Source: Ichthyophis bannanicus (lineage: Eukaryota; Chordata; Amphibia; Gymnophiona; Ichthyophiidae). From it: DNA of 64,000 nt. Under the pieces are notes generated by a model. It made no database searches. It saw only the letters and a list, made by a program, of their open reading frames with translations, and was not told where the DNA came from. The number at the start of each line of letters is the position of its first letter. Within the stretch, counting starts at the first letter, position 1. The stretch is taken from positions 1,233,095,312 to 1,233,159,311 of the forward strand of contig CM066031.1 in assembly GCA_033557465.1 (NCBI GenBank), given 5' to 3'. The position numbers and the translations under genes were made by a program. Shown here piece by piece: positions 34,310-45,698 of this stretch.

Positions 34310-35998
34310 AATATTTTGGATTTTGAAACACCACGACCTCCTCCACTGACCCATGTCCAATAGCATGGATCAAAGCCACTAAAGACAAAATCTGCACGAG
34401 CCTCCAACAAATCATACAGCTATCTCTACAGCAGGGATATATGCCTGAAGCCCTAAAACAGGCCACCATATGACCAGTGCTCAGTAGGAGTACCCTGGAC
34501 ACATCTGACCCTAAATCCTACCATCCTATCTCTAGCCTCCCTTTCATGGCCAAAGTCCTTGGAAAAGCCATTCAGAGACAACTCCAAGAACAAATCGACA
34601 TATACGCCCCTCCGGACACTCAAAAACACGGGTTCAGGCCACAGCACAATGTCGAAACACTCCTCACATCATTATTTGACAACCTTATCACCGGCATTGA
34701 AAACACAAAAAAAGGATTCCTTCTAATATTCATTGACATTTCAGTGGCTTTTGACTCTATATCCCACACCATTATACTACAATGGCTTCAGGAAATCGGA
34801 TTGAGTTGCAATACTCTAAAATGGTTCACATCCTATTTAAGCAACTGATCCCAAAAGGTCAGTTATGACAAAATCAAATCTGCTGAATTCAACGTATCAC
34901 AAGGCATCCCTCAAGGCTCGGCGCTGTCCTCCATACTTTTCAACTAATACATACAGCCAATCTGCAACATTATCGGGCATCACAAAATCCTCTACCACAT
35001 ATATGCAGATTATATTATGGTCTACACCCCCATTGACATACACACTCCTAACCTCGCATCCATTACCAATTGTCTCAAGGATATGCTTACATGGCTTATT
35101 AGCAACTATCTCTCTGTGAACTGCGACAAGCTAGAAGCTATGTTCATCTCCAGAAACTCCACCTGCAAGCCTCCTCATATAATTAGCATCCTAGGTAAGA
35201 ACATAGCAGTGAAGGATGAAGTAAAGTACCTAGGTGTCACCCTAGTAAACAAATTGACCCTCCAGTCACACATCAACAAAATTGCCAGCAAAGCACACCA
35301 CCACCTCAAGCTCATCAGAAGACTCAAATCCGCCCTGGTCAATATCCACTTCCGCACGGTATGCCAGGCAATAATCACGCCTATACTGGACTATACCAAC
35401 TCATTCTATCAAGGATTGCCCAAGCAATATCTCCACCCCATACAGCTGTTACAAAACATGGCAGCCCGGATCATTACAAACACTGCAAGAAGTGAGCACA
35501 TCACACCAATACTTCAGCAACTGCACTCACGGAAAAATATAAAGCAACCTTAAATATCTTTAAAATCTTTCATAACTTCTCAGCTTCTGCACTACAGCAC
35601 ATTATAACCGAGGACTCCAGCTCAAGACCCAGACGAAGCAACATGGCGAACAAAATCATCACTCCAACCAGCTTCCAACATGCCAACCAATCCACCACCA
35701 AAAAAGACCCTTCTCTCACTTCACCTACACTTTGGAATGCCCTCCCCGAACTAATGCACTCGACAAAGGACCTTAAGGATTTCAGGAAGATGCTCAAGAC
35801 ACTACTCTTTGCTGAACACTATGGCTCCATCAACCAATAATCCTCACACTCTATTTCCTTACAGCATTGTTTATTGTTCTGTATTTTTTCCTCCCCCCCC
35901 CCCTTAAATGTCCCCTCTACCCACCCTTTTTTGTAACCACTTTGATTGAAGGAAAAGGTGGTATATAAAATGCAATAAATAAATAAAATAAATAAATG
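34310..35998 (+). mobile_element. L2-like LINE, 5'-truncated
   Basis: From RT0 to the 3' end on the plus strand. The 3' terminus carries GGTATATAAAATGCAATAAA followed by an AATA-type repeat to 35998, and a C-run at 35892-35903. The upstream boundary is set where RT motifs begin and could lie further left. Confidence 0.8.
34360..35840 (+). pseudogene. L2-clade reverse transcriptase
   Basis: RT blocks across shifted frames: LQQIIQLSLQQGYMPEALKQ, then SYHPISSLPFMAKVL, KHGFRPQHNVETLL, FLLIFIDISVAFDSISHTII (block A, Asp present), GISQGS-like region near 34895, and YADYIMVYTP near 35003 where the usual YADD has Tyr instead of the second Asp. The C-terminal domain includes VKYLGVTLVNKLTLQSHI, ILDYTNSFYQGLPKQYL, QNMAARIITNTARSEHIT and LWNALPELM, the order found in L2/Jockey-type LINEs. 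Frameshifts at about 34850 and 35553 break it. Confidence 0.85.
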
Positions 35999-36093
35999 AT
36001 CTATGATATGCTATCTAAATTCTTGAAAGGGACGTCCAGTCTCTTCACAATGAAGCACCATTGAGGCAGTCCTAGAATGAGTCTTCAGTCTAA

Positions 36094-36260
36094 GGGGTAT
36101 GTTTACTAAAGCATGGTAATGTTACAGGCATTAAGTGCAGTGTTAACATGAGCAATGCCATTTAAGGAAGTGGGCGTACCAGCGTTAAGGTAGCAATGGC
36201 CATTTAACGCGCATTAAAGGGCGCCTTGGCCAGTTAGCGCACGTTAACGGGACATTGCAC
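36094..36260 (+). repeat. Harbinger left TIR and subterminal GTTAA motifs
   Basis: The TIR GGGGTATGTTTACTAAAG is followed by ATGGTAATGTTAC, which matches the complement of GTAACGTACCAC-type sequence at the right end in part. Subterminal words GTTAACATG, GCGTTAAGG, TTAACGCGCATTAA and CACGTTAACGGG resemble those near 60800-60905 (CTTAACGC, CACGCGTTAATG, CGCGTTAACG). They are candidate binding sites for transposase or the Myb protein. Confidence 0.7.
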
Positions 36261-36292
36261 ATTAAAGCTGACAAACAAAGCACATTACAAGG

Positions 36293-36440
36293 CTGACAAG
36301 GTGCTTCATAAGGTACCCTATGGGGCGCCCTATCCTAAGGTGCCTTATAAGGTGCATTAACCTAAGGTGCCATAAAAGGTGCCCTAAGGATGTGAAGGTG
36401 ACCCAAGATATGGCGCCCAAAGGCAGTAAGGTGCCCCAAG
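36293..36440 (+). repeat. Array of degenerate AAGGTGCC motifs
   Basis: AAGGTGC(C) or close variants occur about eight times between 36297 and 36436, at irregular spacing of roughly 13-30 bp, often as CCTAAGGTGCC or CATAAGGTACC. They lie just inside the left subterminal region. No coding content. Confidence 0.75.
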
Positions 36441-36879
36441 TTGACAAGCATGAAATGTAAGGCCAAAAAACCCCATATGTAACCCTAACACTGCACAGAG
36501 CACCAAGGAAAGGTAATGAACAAGTGATGGAAGGACGTAGAGGTGGGAGCTGATGGATCTGCCAAATCTACATGCAGCCTATATGGCAGCCGGTAAAGTG
36601 ATAGGAGGACAGAGGAGTAGTAGTGCCATGCATAGTAGACACAGGAGAGGCAAGCATGAAGAGCCATAATGCAGAAAAGGGTACCAGTGCAGGACATGGG
36701 GTAGCAGCCTGCACATGAAGACAGGACGCTACACAGCTGACAGACACAGATAGACAGACAGAAGGATGGTTGGCAACTGTGATGAGGGTATTATGTGCTG
36801 GTGTCACAGAGCTGCACAGATATGACTTTTACAGGAATGACAAGTAGTTGTGTAGGACAGGCATAAAAAAGCGGAACTA

Positions 36880-36955
36880 AGAGAAATTGAACCCATGACC
36901 ACTGGCCAGAAAGTCAGTGCACAAACCAGTAGGCTACATCACCATGGTGAGTTGC
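36880..36955 (-). repeat. tRNA-like module 1 (Harbinger left subterminal)
   Basis: The minus strand reads TAGCCTACTGGTT (A-box-like) and, after some 30 bp, GGTCATGGGTTCAATTTC (B-box-like), the tRNA promoter order and spacing. It does not fold as a complete tRNA by eye. It most likely comes from a tRNA-derived SINE. Confidence 0.55.
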
Positions 36956-37256
36956 ACAGCAATGGCTGCATACAAGAACACTGCAGGGCACCACACAAAA
37001 TGCCTGCTGTGTGCCAGGATAGGGAAACCCCAACAGTATCCATGATGCAACGCACATGCAGAACAGCCGTCTACAGCTCATATCACAGTCTGTAATTGGG
37101 ACGAAAGCCACATATAAACGCATGCACACACACCATAAAATGTTATGCAGTGGAAACAGCATGCAAAAGAACAAAGAACCTAAACAGAAAGGGCTTCAGG
37201 GGCCAGCTGAAGGAACAGCCTTGTGGATGGTCTGTGGACCAGGGCAAAATGGAGCA

Positions 37257-37580
37257 TTGAGAATTGAACCTGCACACAGATATGGCCCAGACCAGCTCAA
37301 CAACAGTGATACCAATCACCCAAGCCAACTGTTTACATGGACAGTACAAAGAAAAAGCTATATGTAACAGCTAATATGCGACAGATAGACTGCATAGAGG
37401 GCACACTGTGGTGTGCAGTGAAGAGATGGAAGGGTGTGTGGAGAGATGACAAAGCTGTAGCCATTTCATGGTCAGGTTAGCAGAACACAAGAAAAACAAA
37501 TGAAAGGAAAATGTGGAACTCAAACCTGCAACCTATGGTGCTTTAACACATGTCTGTAACCACTATCCCAAACAACCACA
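37257..37580 (-). repeat. tRNA-like modules 2 and 3
   Basis: At 37262 the minus strand has GCAGGTTCAATTCTC, and at 37505-37575 GGGATAGTGGTTACAG followed by TTGCAGGTTTGAGTTCC. Both show B-box-like words downstream of plausible A boxes, in the same orientation as module 1. Confidence 0.45.
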
Positions 37581-39451
37581 GCAAGTGTAATGTAAATATG
37601 TTCCTTCAAAGGGAATGTGTGTATGGAAACCCGTAGTACCCTGTGAGGTGGCAGACGTCTGGCGCATAGACAGCTGCCACCGTACAAGGATGTGAGCACA
37701 GGTGGACCATATACATCAGCAGTAAATCACTAAATACGTTTGTCAGTGTGGTCAAGAAGCAGCAGAGACAAATGTGCGTCCAACATTTATTTTTATTTAG
37801 GCTATTTACTTAACATTTTATATATACCGCCTTTCATGATATCAATGCAGCTTACATTGAACAAACTGAAATTACATTGAACAGGGCAGCAACCCACATG
37901 CCACACAAAAGTCACTGGGACGTCTACAGATGATGAGCAGGACAGATAATGTGCAGGAGCTTCATGGTGTGTACTGTGCAGTAGCCCCCCCCCCCCCACC
38001 TTCCATGCAGCTTCATGTTCCATATGCCATAGTCACATGCATGCATGTAGACAGTAGGCTGTGCATGATGAGGATCCAACACACATCAGTCATGAATTGT
38101 CCCCAAAAACATATCTGTCTGCCAATACAGAACACACAAACCTGAGAAAGCATACATAGAAAAATGTCATCAAGTGTACAGACAGATATATATAGGTAAC
38201 AGCTGTCAGATACTGATTTATTATACCAATTAAAGCGGCACAAATGGGACAAAAAACATTGCCAAAATGCAAAATGAGGACATGGTAACAGGTACAAGAG
38301 GCACATGTTCCCAGAGAATAAACAAAGCAGAACCTCGCAGACATGCAGAGATAGCACTATGCAGAAGGTCTGCTGCAATGGGTGCTGTGGATACAGGATC
38401 CCCACACATATGTCACAGTACATGGAATGCACAAATGAAGGAACAAAACAGACACTCACACTGCCACACTGAAAAGGTACCAGTGCAATGTGAGTGGCAG
38501 AATTTTAGGGGATAAATAGGACTGTGCAGACATGCAATGATTTGTTTGTAAAACAATGTGGAGCGGCACATCTGGACAGTAACCAAACACAATAACATGT
38601 ACATAGAGGTAGAAAGAAAGGTCAAACTTGGGGCAGTAACCCACACATAATCCACACTGCCACATGCACTGGTGTACCAACATATTCAGTCATATGCACA
38701 TGCACCGTGTATATTGAAGCATGACACAGTGCTGCCCAGATGCACTGTAACACCCCTGGTGAGGGCAAACAGCAATCCAAGATGTTGGCATGCATCAAAG
38801 TGGTGTGGTGGCAAACAGCATGCCATATCCAAGTGCAGGGTAGCCAGACAAATAGAAGAGAACCTACACAATGTTCCCCCTGTGCCATATGCATGGCTTT
38901 ATGCTCCTGTTGATCCAAACAGATGAGGCTATCCTGCGGTGCAGGTCACACACATGGGCTACACATACGAACACAATGTCAGATGGATGTACAACGTACA
39001 GCGAGTATGTGAGTCCCTGCTGCACATGTAGGGACCAGTACACAGTGTCCACAGTGCAAATGGCATCTACAACCCTACATGGCCTGTTAAGACTGTCCGT
39101 GAATCCCTGGGCATGCATAGTCAAGTGTGACATCTCAATGTGCCACAGTATTGCAAAGGTGATGTGTTTCTCCTGCGATGAACACAACACCCAGCCAGAG
39201 CACAGCAGCAACAGTGTGCTGGTCATACTTGTTATGTTCAAAGTAGCAGTCCAACAATAATGTCCACAATAGGCATGTGTCCCACTCGTATAGGTCAAGC
39301 ATCCTATGGCACCATCTCTCAGGGATTGTTGCATGGTGTTGCTGTGTCCTCCAACAGGTGGGTGATGGTGACTGCAGATACAGTGCAGTAGATGTGCTGT
39401 GTGTGTCCTGTGCCCTGTGTTAAAAGAAGGAGAAACACCGTCATGGTATGC
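37581..39451. other. Harbinger interior, CA/TG-rich, no gene recognised
   Basis: Many open frames on both strands are rich in Cys, His, Met and Val because of CATG/TGCA/CACA composition. They show no domain. A C-run lies at 37987-37998. Confidence 0.5.
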
Positions 39452-39766
39452 TGCACACAACATCAGCATAAAAACAAAATGAGGTTTCAGCTCTATAACA
39501 ACATTTAATCAACGTGATCAATACTCCTCCTGTGGACAACTCAGTAATATTGATCAATACTCAAATATTCATGCTCAGAATGTCTCAGACCAAACAGCGC
39601 TCAATCCATGATATATCAAATATCAATTTATAGCGCTTGATAGCATCAGTGACAATTCTGGCAGATAATATTTCGTGATAATGCTTTTACACGGGGGTGG
39701 CTGTATACTTGATCGTTAGAAACTGGAAGCATACATACGATGTCAGTTTAGCATCATGGTGGAATC

Positions 39767-40126
39767 TTGTATGTGTGTATAGCAGGTATGAACAAATGCC
39801 AAGAAAAGGGATGGCTAGGGGTGGGTCGCAGCATCTCAAATGGAGAGCCCTCAATGATTCCGCTGCGCATTCCCATTGATGTGGGGTTGTATGGTTGCTT
39901 ATGTATAGGTGAATTTACTTACCATGGCAAAATGTATACTCTCCGAAATAGTATAACATGCGACACAGCCTTGGTTGTTTATGCCATCAGATGCCCTTGT
40001 AATTTATTGTATATAGGCAAGACTGTACGGCCCTTTCAAACTCGCATAGTGGAACATGAGAGTAGCCTTAATTGTAAGACATTAACAGCACCCCTGGTCC
40101 AGCACTGCTTGGGAATTTTGTCATGA
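39767..40126 (+). pseudogene. PLE GIY-YIG endonuclease domain, truncated
   Basis: The frame contains GEFTYHGKMYTLRNSITCDT then VVYAIRCPCNLLYIGKT, matching the GIY-YIG pattern (VYAI...LYIG), followed by RPFQTRIVEHES, with the catalytic Arg/Glu region. It would cut target DNA for PLE insertion. The RT upstream is missing and the frame ends at a TGA after QHCLGILS, probably early. N-terminal residues before about 39880 may belong to a different frame. Confidence 0.82.
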
Positions 40127-40321
40127 ATTTCAGGATTTACGCTGCTTTTGTATTGAGCAAGTTTCACGGGCAATGCACGGGAGGTCACAAGAGCAGACTC
40201 TACTGTTACGGGAACAGCGCTGGGTTTTACCCTGTCAATTTTATTGCCAGGAGGTTTAAATTCCAGTATTGATTGGGGGCTCTGCCTATGACATTATATG
40301 TTTTTGCTTTTGTTTTTTAGA

Positions 40322-40358
40322 TCACCCTGAAGAAACTCTGGTTTGAGTGAAACGCACA
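40322..40358 (+). ncRNA. Possible hammerhead-ribozyme-like motif in PLE
   Basis: CTGAAGA at 40327-40333, a stem-loop AACTC-loop-GAGT and GAAAC at 40349-40353 match the CUGANGA-stemII-GAAA core of hammerhead ribozymes, which are known in PLE terminal repeats. Stems I and III and the cleavage triplet are not clearly formed by eye. Confidence 0.35.
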
Positions 40359-40736
40359 GATTGGCGCCTGAAAGTGGTGTTGGGGAACGTCTAAAGCTAA
40401 GCACTAGTTCATTTAAATAGTGTTTACAGACCCATATTGTGGACAACTTTGTGTAAAAGCATTTTCACGAAATATTATCTGCCAGAATTGTCATTGATGC
40501 TATCAAGCGCTATAAATTGATATTTGATATATTGTGGATTGAGCGCTGTTTGGTCTGAGACATTCTGAGCATGAATATTTGAGTATTGATCAATATTACT
40601 GAGTTTGTCCACAGGAGGAGTATTGATCACGTTGATTAAATGTTGTTATAGAGCAGAAACCTCATTTCGTTTTTATGCTAGTTGTATCAAGCTCTGAAAG
40701 GACCCTGCAAAGTATTGTATTTGCACACAACATCAG

Positions 40737-41891
40737 GGCACATTGCAGGGAGTTAAGCATCAGTATGTACGTAATGAAACGTCAGACATGCAAACATTAC
40801 ATGATCACAATACAGAACACAGTGCATGTTGGGGACATTCAGAAATGGCACTGCAGATGAGGGTGTCATATGGACATGGTCATATCCATGCCCATGTCAC
40901 GCAGGTGGCTCAGAGGTCCACTTCATGTTCATCAGGATTGGTTCACAGAGACCCCACAGAAAAGCACCACGAAACAAACAGTAAAACACAAACATGTAAA
41001 GGTTGATGTTAGTCACAAAAGATCAAAGGGGGAACTTATCTTGTGTGTGCAGCAAGTGTATGCTAGGGACTGTCTGAGGCAGGCAAAGGCCACAAGACAT
41101 CATAGTAAAGGCAGAAAACGTCATTGAAATGTGTTTAACCACCATGTCCCAATGTCCAGCCATTGCTGCCACATGTCCAAAGTATGGCGACATCTGTAAA
41201 ACAGAAATGTTGATGCGCAGTGGTCTGTCAGCACACAAGAGATAGGTCAGTCCACAACACAGAACACATGTGCACAATATTCACAAGGTCAACAGCAGTA
41301 AGGTAGAGATAGCACAGTCACCACTACTCCACAGGTGTACAGATACATCGAAGCACATGATAATGCAAAATGGCTGCACAGTGTATCATTACACAGACAT
41401 GCCAAACACACACACACATACAGTATGAAAAGGTGAGCATGCCACCAGTAGCATACGGCCTGTCTGTGCACAATTGGAGATCAGTGGAGATAAACGTTCA
41501 GTCCTTGCAATGATACACTGATGTTGGCTGATGCCACAATGTCAGGTAAGGGTGCACGTGCCGCCCACCACCAGAACACCTAGGACCTGTAGACACACAC
41601 AGCCCGGTTGGATGTGTCCCAAATACAGTGTTGGAAAACATGAACTGGTCAGGAACACATTTGCATATGTGTGCCAACATGAACATATGGGGTATGGGGT
41701 GCAGGTCAAAGAGGTGTACAACAACATATGTGCAGTGGACAGAGAACCTCAGACATGTGCTATGCTGGACTGTCCCCACAGAACAGTTACCTTTATGTCT
41801 ACCTATCCCAGTCTCCTTCACGTTGAATAATGTACACACAGTTGCCACTGCACCAAAGCACCAGGCAGGTCCAAAAGCATATTCTGGGGAG
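40737..41891. other. Harbinger interior, no gene recognised
   Basis: CA/TG-rich with unannotated frames. It lies downstream of the transposase and may contain its 3' untranslated region. Confidence 0.45.
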
Positions 41892-42367
41892 TCAGAAATA
41901 CAAGTGCAATATACATATGTCATGATGGAGCTGTGCAACACACACAGCAGCATGAACATGTATACCCAAATGCATTTCCCCACATATGTAGTAGTTACAT
42001 GAGAAGAGCTCCTCAATCAGCTGTCGCCTGATTGCCATGACTTCACATGTGTCACCACAGGCACATACAGGATGGCACATAGGATCATCTTCCAGATCCT
42101 CATTAACTTCGACTGGGATATTGTGCCTGAGAGCAATGTTGTGCAGGATACAACAGGCCAGAATGATCTGGTCCACAGTCATAGGTTGGTATTGTAAGGC
42201 CCCACCGGTCCTATCCAGATACCTGAAGTGACTTTTCAAAACGCCAAAGGTGCGCTCGATGACTGAGTGGCTGAAGGCATGGGCCTCATTGTACCTTATC
42301 TCTGCACGTGTCCATGGTAGATGCACAGGGGTCAGCAACCAGGCACGACACCCATATCCCGCATCAC
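41892..42367 (-). pseudogene. Harbinger transposase, second exon
   Basis: The exon begins at 42367 after a clear splice acceptor (TTTCTTTCTTCAG on the minus strand). It encodes DAGYGCRAWLLTPV, then NEAHAFSHSVIERTFGVLKSHF with the catalytic Glu of the DDE triad, then IILACCILHNIAL, the HARBI1-like C-terminal signature. The frame stays open to 41892, though the true stop may be earlier. Together with exon 1 it is the DDE nuclease that cuts and rejoins Harbinger ends at TWA targets. Confidence 0.9.
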
Positions 42368-42989
42368 CTGAAGAAAGAAATATGGAAAGGTCAATCAGGA
42401 GCTGATGTCCACATACATGCACACAAGCATGTATGTGCAAACCAACAACAGATAACATGATGACACACAACAGCTATGCACCAGCGTCTGGAGGTGTGAG
42501 ACACAGAACACCGGGGAAGGGGAAAGATGGCAATACACATCATCTGTAACCACACCAAACACATGGCCAAACACCTGTATCCGAAAGGTCATAGTGACAG
42601 TTGTGAACACATCAGGCAGACACATGCCAATGCACCCTAACAAAGGCAGAGATGCACACGTGTGCAAGAATGTGACAGCCATGATACTGTCCACACACAG
42701 CAGGTGTTACAGGAACATGAACCAGAGGAAGCCAGACAGGATGGCACAGACAACAATACACTGTTGATAGAAATGAAGCATACATGTGTGTTGTAACGTG
42801 TCAACACAAATAAGACAATGTTAAATGGCCAAAATGGTCAAAGGTGAATTTGCTTACAACACACAGTAAAATGATCTGGCAGCAAATTCAACACCCCCTC
42901 CCCCCATGTTAGCACACACACACACAGATGACACACACACACAACTAGGGACACACCACAAAGACAGACATGTGCGCATACGGTTACTC
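42368..42989 (-). other. Transposase intron, donor site uncertain
   Basis: It is bounded by the acceptor at 42368. The donor should follow the GYLSSG codons near 42995, but GGGACATG stands where a GT donor would be expected, so it may be mutated. Confidence 0.5.
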
Positions 42990-43849
42990 AGAGTAACACC
43001 ATGTGCATGTCCCAGATGACAAATACCCACCCAGCAGGACACAGTCCTCATATCATCCGCCCTCAAATTTTTGGAATAGTGCTGAGTGATGCAGGATATA
43101 GGAGTCATGGGTGGACCCTGCAAACCTATGAACCACATTCAGAATACGCATATTTGAATCACATACAACCTATACATTCAGGGAATGGTAGTGTTTGCGG
43201 TGCAGAACACTACCTCCCTGTCTCTGGGCAGGACCAGGGCAACATGTGCGCAATCAATAGCTCCCATCACGTGTGCTATCCCTGCAACCTATTCAAAGGC
43301 CTGGTTCAGGGTCCCCCACTGTTGCCTATTGTCAGAAATCGCAATGTAATTTTTCACCCGGCTGACCATGGCCTGCAGTAATTGGTGGAGACAGCGTGAG
43401 AAGGTGGGCCGGCTCATCCCACCAACTGTGGCCAAAGATGACTGAAAAATGGCCAGAGGCAAAGAAATGTAGGGCAGCCAGGAGCTTGACCAAACCCGGT
43501 ATGGCATGTGACTGGCCAGTCAGGGGCTCGAGGTCAGGTCTTACTGTAGATCCTCATAGAGCTCCCTAATAGCCCCTGTGCTCAGACGGTAGAGGGAGAT
43601 TACCTGGTCCTCACGCATGTCCTGGAGCTGGGCCCTGGGCCTGTAGAGGTGAGGCTGATGAGGGCACACCTTGGCCTGCCTCCTGCACCATGCCAGCACT
43701 GCCCCGGCATGCGGAGCCTCCACAGCTGCAGGTCTGTTACAGCGAGACTGCACCCATGCCCTGTGCCACAGCCCCATGGACACCATCTCCCTCTTTAGGC
43801 AACCGCAGCTCCAGCTCACCCTCCAACATAGCACATGCAACAACGACAA
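42990..43849 (-). pseudogene. Harbinger transposase, first exon with stops
   Basis: The N-terminal part (43849-43541) ends LSTGAIRELYEDLQ, the helical start of HARBI1-type proteins. Next MSRPTFSRCLHQLLQAM gives the helix-turn-helix-like segment, then AHVMGAIDCAHVAL with the first catalytic Asp and, after a frameshift, RKHYHSLN and FAGSTHDSYILHHSALFQKF with the second Asp (near 43106). Stops at 43541 and near 43288 and frameshifts near 43480 and 43190 make it a pseudogene. It runs opposite to the Myb gene. Confidence 0.87.
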
Positions 43850-43959
43850 AGTCAGCCATCATGGACAGCAGATAGAGCAGAGACAGAGGCTTCATAAGGT
43901 ATGCGGAGTGGCAAACAATCAGAAAAAACACAACACACCTGAACAAAGCATTCCGCGCC

Positions 43960-44350
43960 TGTGGCGCATAATGCTGCACATGTTGCACATGCGCATAGTG
44001 TGTTTGTGCACACATTGCACATGCGCAGGGCATGCCCATACGTGCCAACGCATATGGATGTGGCATACGCTGTCCTGCATGCACTGCTCATGCGCCTGCC
44101 ACATTTATACATGTCCTGAGTTGCACATGTGCAACACGCACAGCACCGTGCATGGAATTCCGCATGGCGCACACACACAGCGCATGCAGGTATGCGCACA
44201 GTGCATGTGCAATGTGCAGTTCTGCACATGGCGCATACGGGCATGCCCTGTGCATGCACAACACATGCACAAACACGCTACGCGCATGCACAGGTACACA
44301 CATAGTGCATGCACATGTGCAGTGCATGCAACACCGTGCCTGAAGATGCA
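43960..44350. repeat. GCAC/TGCA/CGCA repeat tract between transposase and Myb genes
   Basis: Degenerate repeats such as TGCACATGCGCA and CATGCACAGG alternate purines and pyrimidines over about 390 bp. The tract lies between divergent genes, where a shared promoter would be expected. Alternating tracts of this kind can adopt Z-DNA. Confidence 0.75.
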
Positions 44351-44384
44351 TAGTCTAGCGCATGCACTGCAGGCCGAGGGTGTA

Positions 44385-44650
44385 GAGTGGGTGAGGTGTA
44401 AAGCAGGCGAGATGTAGAGTAGGTGAGGTGCAGAGCAGGCGAGGTACAGAGCAGGTGAGGTGCAGATCAGGCGAGGGGTAGAGCAAGTGAGGTGTAGAGC
44501 AGACGAGGTGTAGGGTAGGCGAGGTGCAGAGCAGGTGAGGTACAGAGCAGGCAAGGTGTAGAGTGAGTGAGGTGTAGAGTAGGCGAGGTGCAGAGCAGAT
44601 GAGGTGTAGAGTATGCGAGGTATAGAGCAAGCGAGGTGCAGAGCAGACGA
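44385..44650 (+). repeat. Minisatellite of about 15-bp GAGGTGYAGAGYAGGC units
   Basis: Units such as GAGGTGTAGAGTAGGC and GAGGTGCAGAGCAGGC are repeated about 17 times with small differences. It is adjacent to the start of the Myb gene. The frames it creates on the opposite strand (LHLTCSTPRL repeats) are artefacts of the repeat. Confidence 0.88.
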
Positions 44651-44857
44651 GAGATGTGTGACAGGCAGGGAGATGACAGTGAGAGAAGGGATATGCAGCG
44701 AGAGGAGACAACAAGAGGGGAGGGGGAGGGTAGACCTGGCCAGCAGTCCCCAGAGGCAGCAGGGATGCGTGAGCCAGAGGTGGAGGTGGCAGGGCCATCG
44801 TGTGGTTCACGCCCCATACAGGAGCAGCCTGAGAGGCCAAGTGCGAAGCATAGGTAG

Positions 44858-45273
44858 ATGCCGGTGCCCACAGAAGAAAGGAATAGGGCCCTCAAATTCA
44901 GCCAGCAGGAGAATGACATCCTGCTGGCCAGTGTCCTCGAAAACTATGAGGTTCTGTATGGGCGGCTCAGCTCAAGAACACCATTGAGTACACGGACCCT
45001 GGTGGAGGTCCAGAAGGGAGGAGGTCCAGAAGGCTGTGGCGGAGGCGGGGGGCCCACACAGAGACCTGGACAGCCTCAGCAAAAGATTTAATGACATCAA
45101 GCGTGGGATCCATGCCCACATGAAGGCCGAGAGACGGCATGCTATGGGCACCGATTGCGGGCGGACCCATGGGCCTGGCCTGACACCCCTGGAGCAGCAG
45201 CTGGTAGAACGTCTCGGCCCTGTATACTTGCATGGACTGTCACCAGCGCTGGACATGGCCCATCCACTGGCAG
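44858..45273 (+). pseudogene. Harbinger Myb/SANT-like protein, exon 1
   Basis: The frame begins MPVPTEERNRALKFSQQEN, then DILLASVLENYEVLYG, the first helices of a Myb/SANT-type DNA-binding domain, and after a shift LDSLSKRFNDIKRGIHAH and PLTPLEQ-like GLTPLEQQLVERLG. Harbinger transposons encode such a protein to bring the transposase to the nucleus and to DNA ends. A 16-bp tandem duplication (45004-45019 repeated at 45020-45035) shifts the frame by one. The exon ends CTGGCAG before GTAGGT. Confidence 0.85.
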
Positions 45274-45698
45274 GTAGGTCTGAGATATGCATTCCACATA
45301 CAGCTAACGACCCAGCGCATGCAGCGCCAGTTTCAGGGGGGTGCGAGGCCATGTCCTGAGATCAAGTGTGAGCCAGCATAGCCACAGGAGGCCACAGATG
45401 CAGCAAAGGTTGCCTAATGGGAATGCCGAAAGGTCTGGACAGGTACCTGTGGGTGGGTCCCTAACCATTCATAGTAAGGGACGTAGTATAGCAATGTCCG
45501 TCCCAATATAGGCAGTGTGTAACCTCTGACATCTGGGAAAGCCACCCATGGGACAGTCATGTGTTGACCGCATTGTAACTGCATTGACATTGGTTACAGG
45601 CGGTACACACATTGCTGTAGATGAGGATGTAACATAGAGCTATACATATGTGTTCTGAGCAACCACATATATACTGTGTATCTTGTTCCCACCCCCAG

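Larger units (their letters stand above)
39452..40736 (+). mobile_element. Penelope-like element with inverted terminal repeats and 15-bp target duplications
   Basis: TGCACACAACATCAG is found at 39452-39466 and 40722-40736, flanking 39467-40721. The left arm (39467-39692) and right arm (40451-40677) are inverted repeats of each other. The core carries a GIY-YIG domain, the endonuclease type of Penelope-like elements. A 3' tail of about 44 bp follows the right arm. PLE copies flanked by one inverted and one direct terminal repeat, with target duplications of this size, are known. The RT is absent, so it is a 5'-truncated copy. Confidence 0.88.

Noticed and set aside
36880..37580. Genuine tRNA genes
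   Set aside because: B-box-like words are present, but no complete acceptor, D and anticodon stems could be formed by eye; SINE-like origin fits better.
36895..39469. Many open frames of 60-200 codons rich in Cys, His, Met and Val on both strands
   Set aside because: They follow from CA/TG/CATG base composition, overlap each other on opposite strands and show no domain.
44105..44919. Minus-strand frames with repeated LHLTCSTPRLLYTSPAL-like peptides
   Set aside because: They are translations of the 15-bp minisatellite and not a repeat protein.
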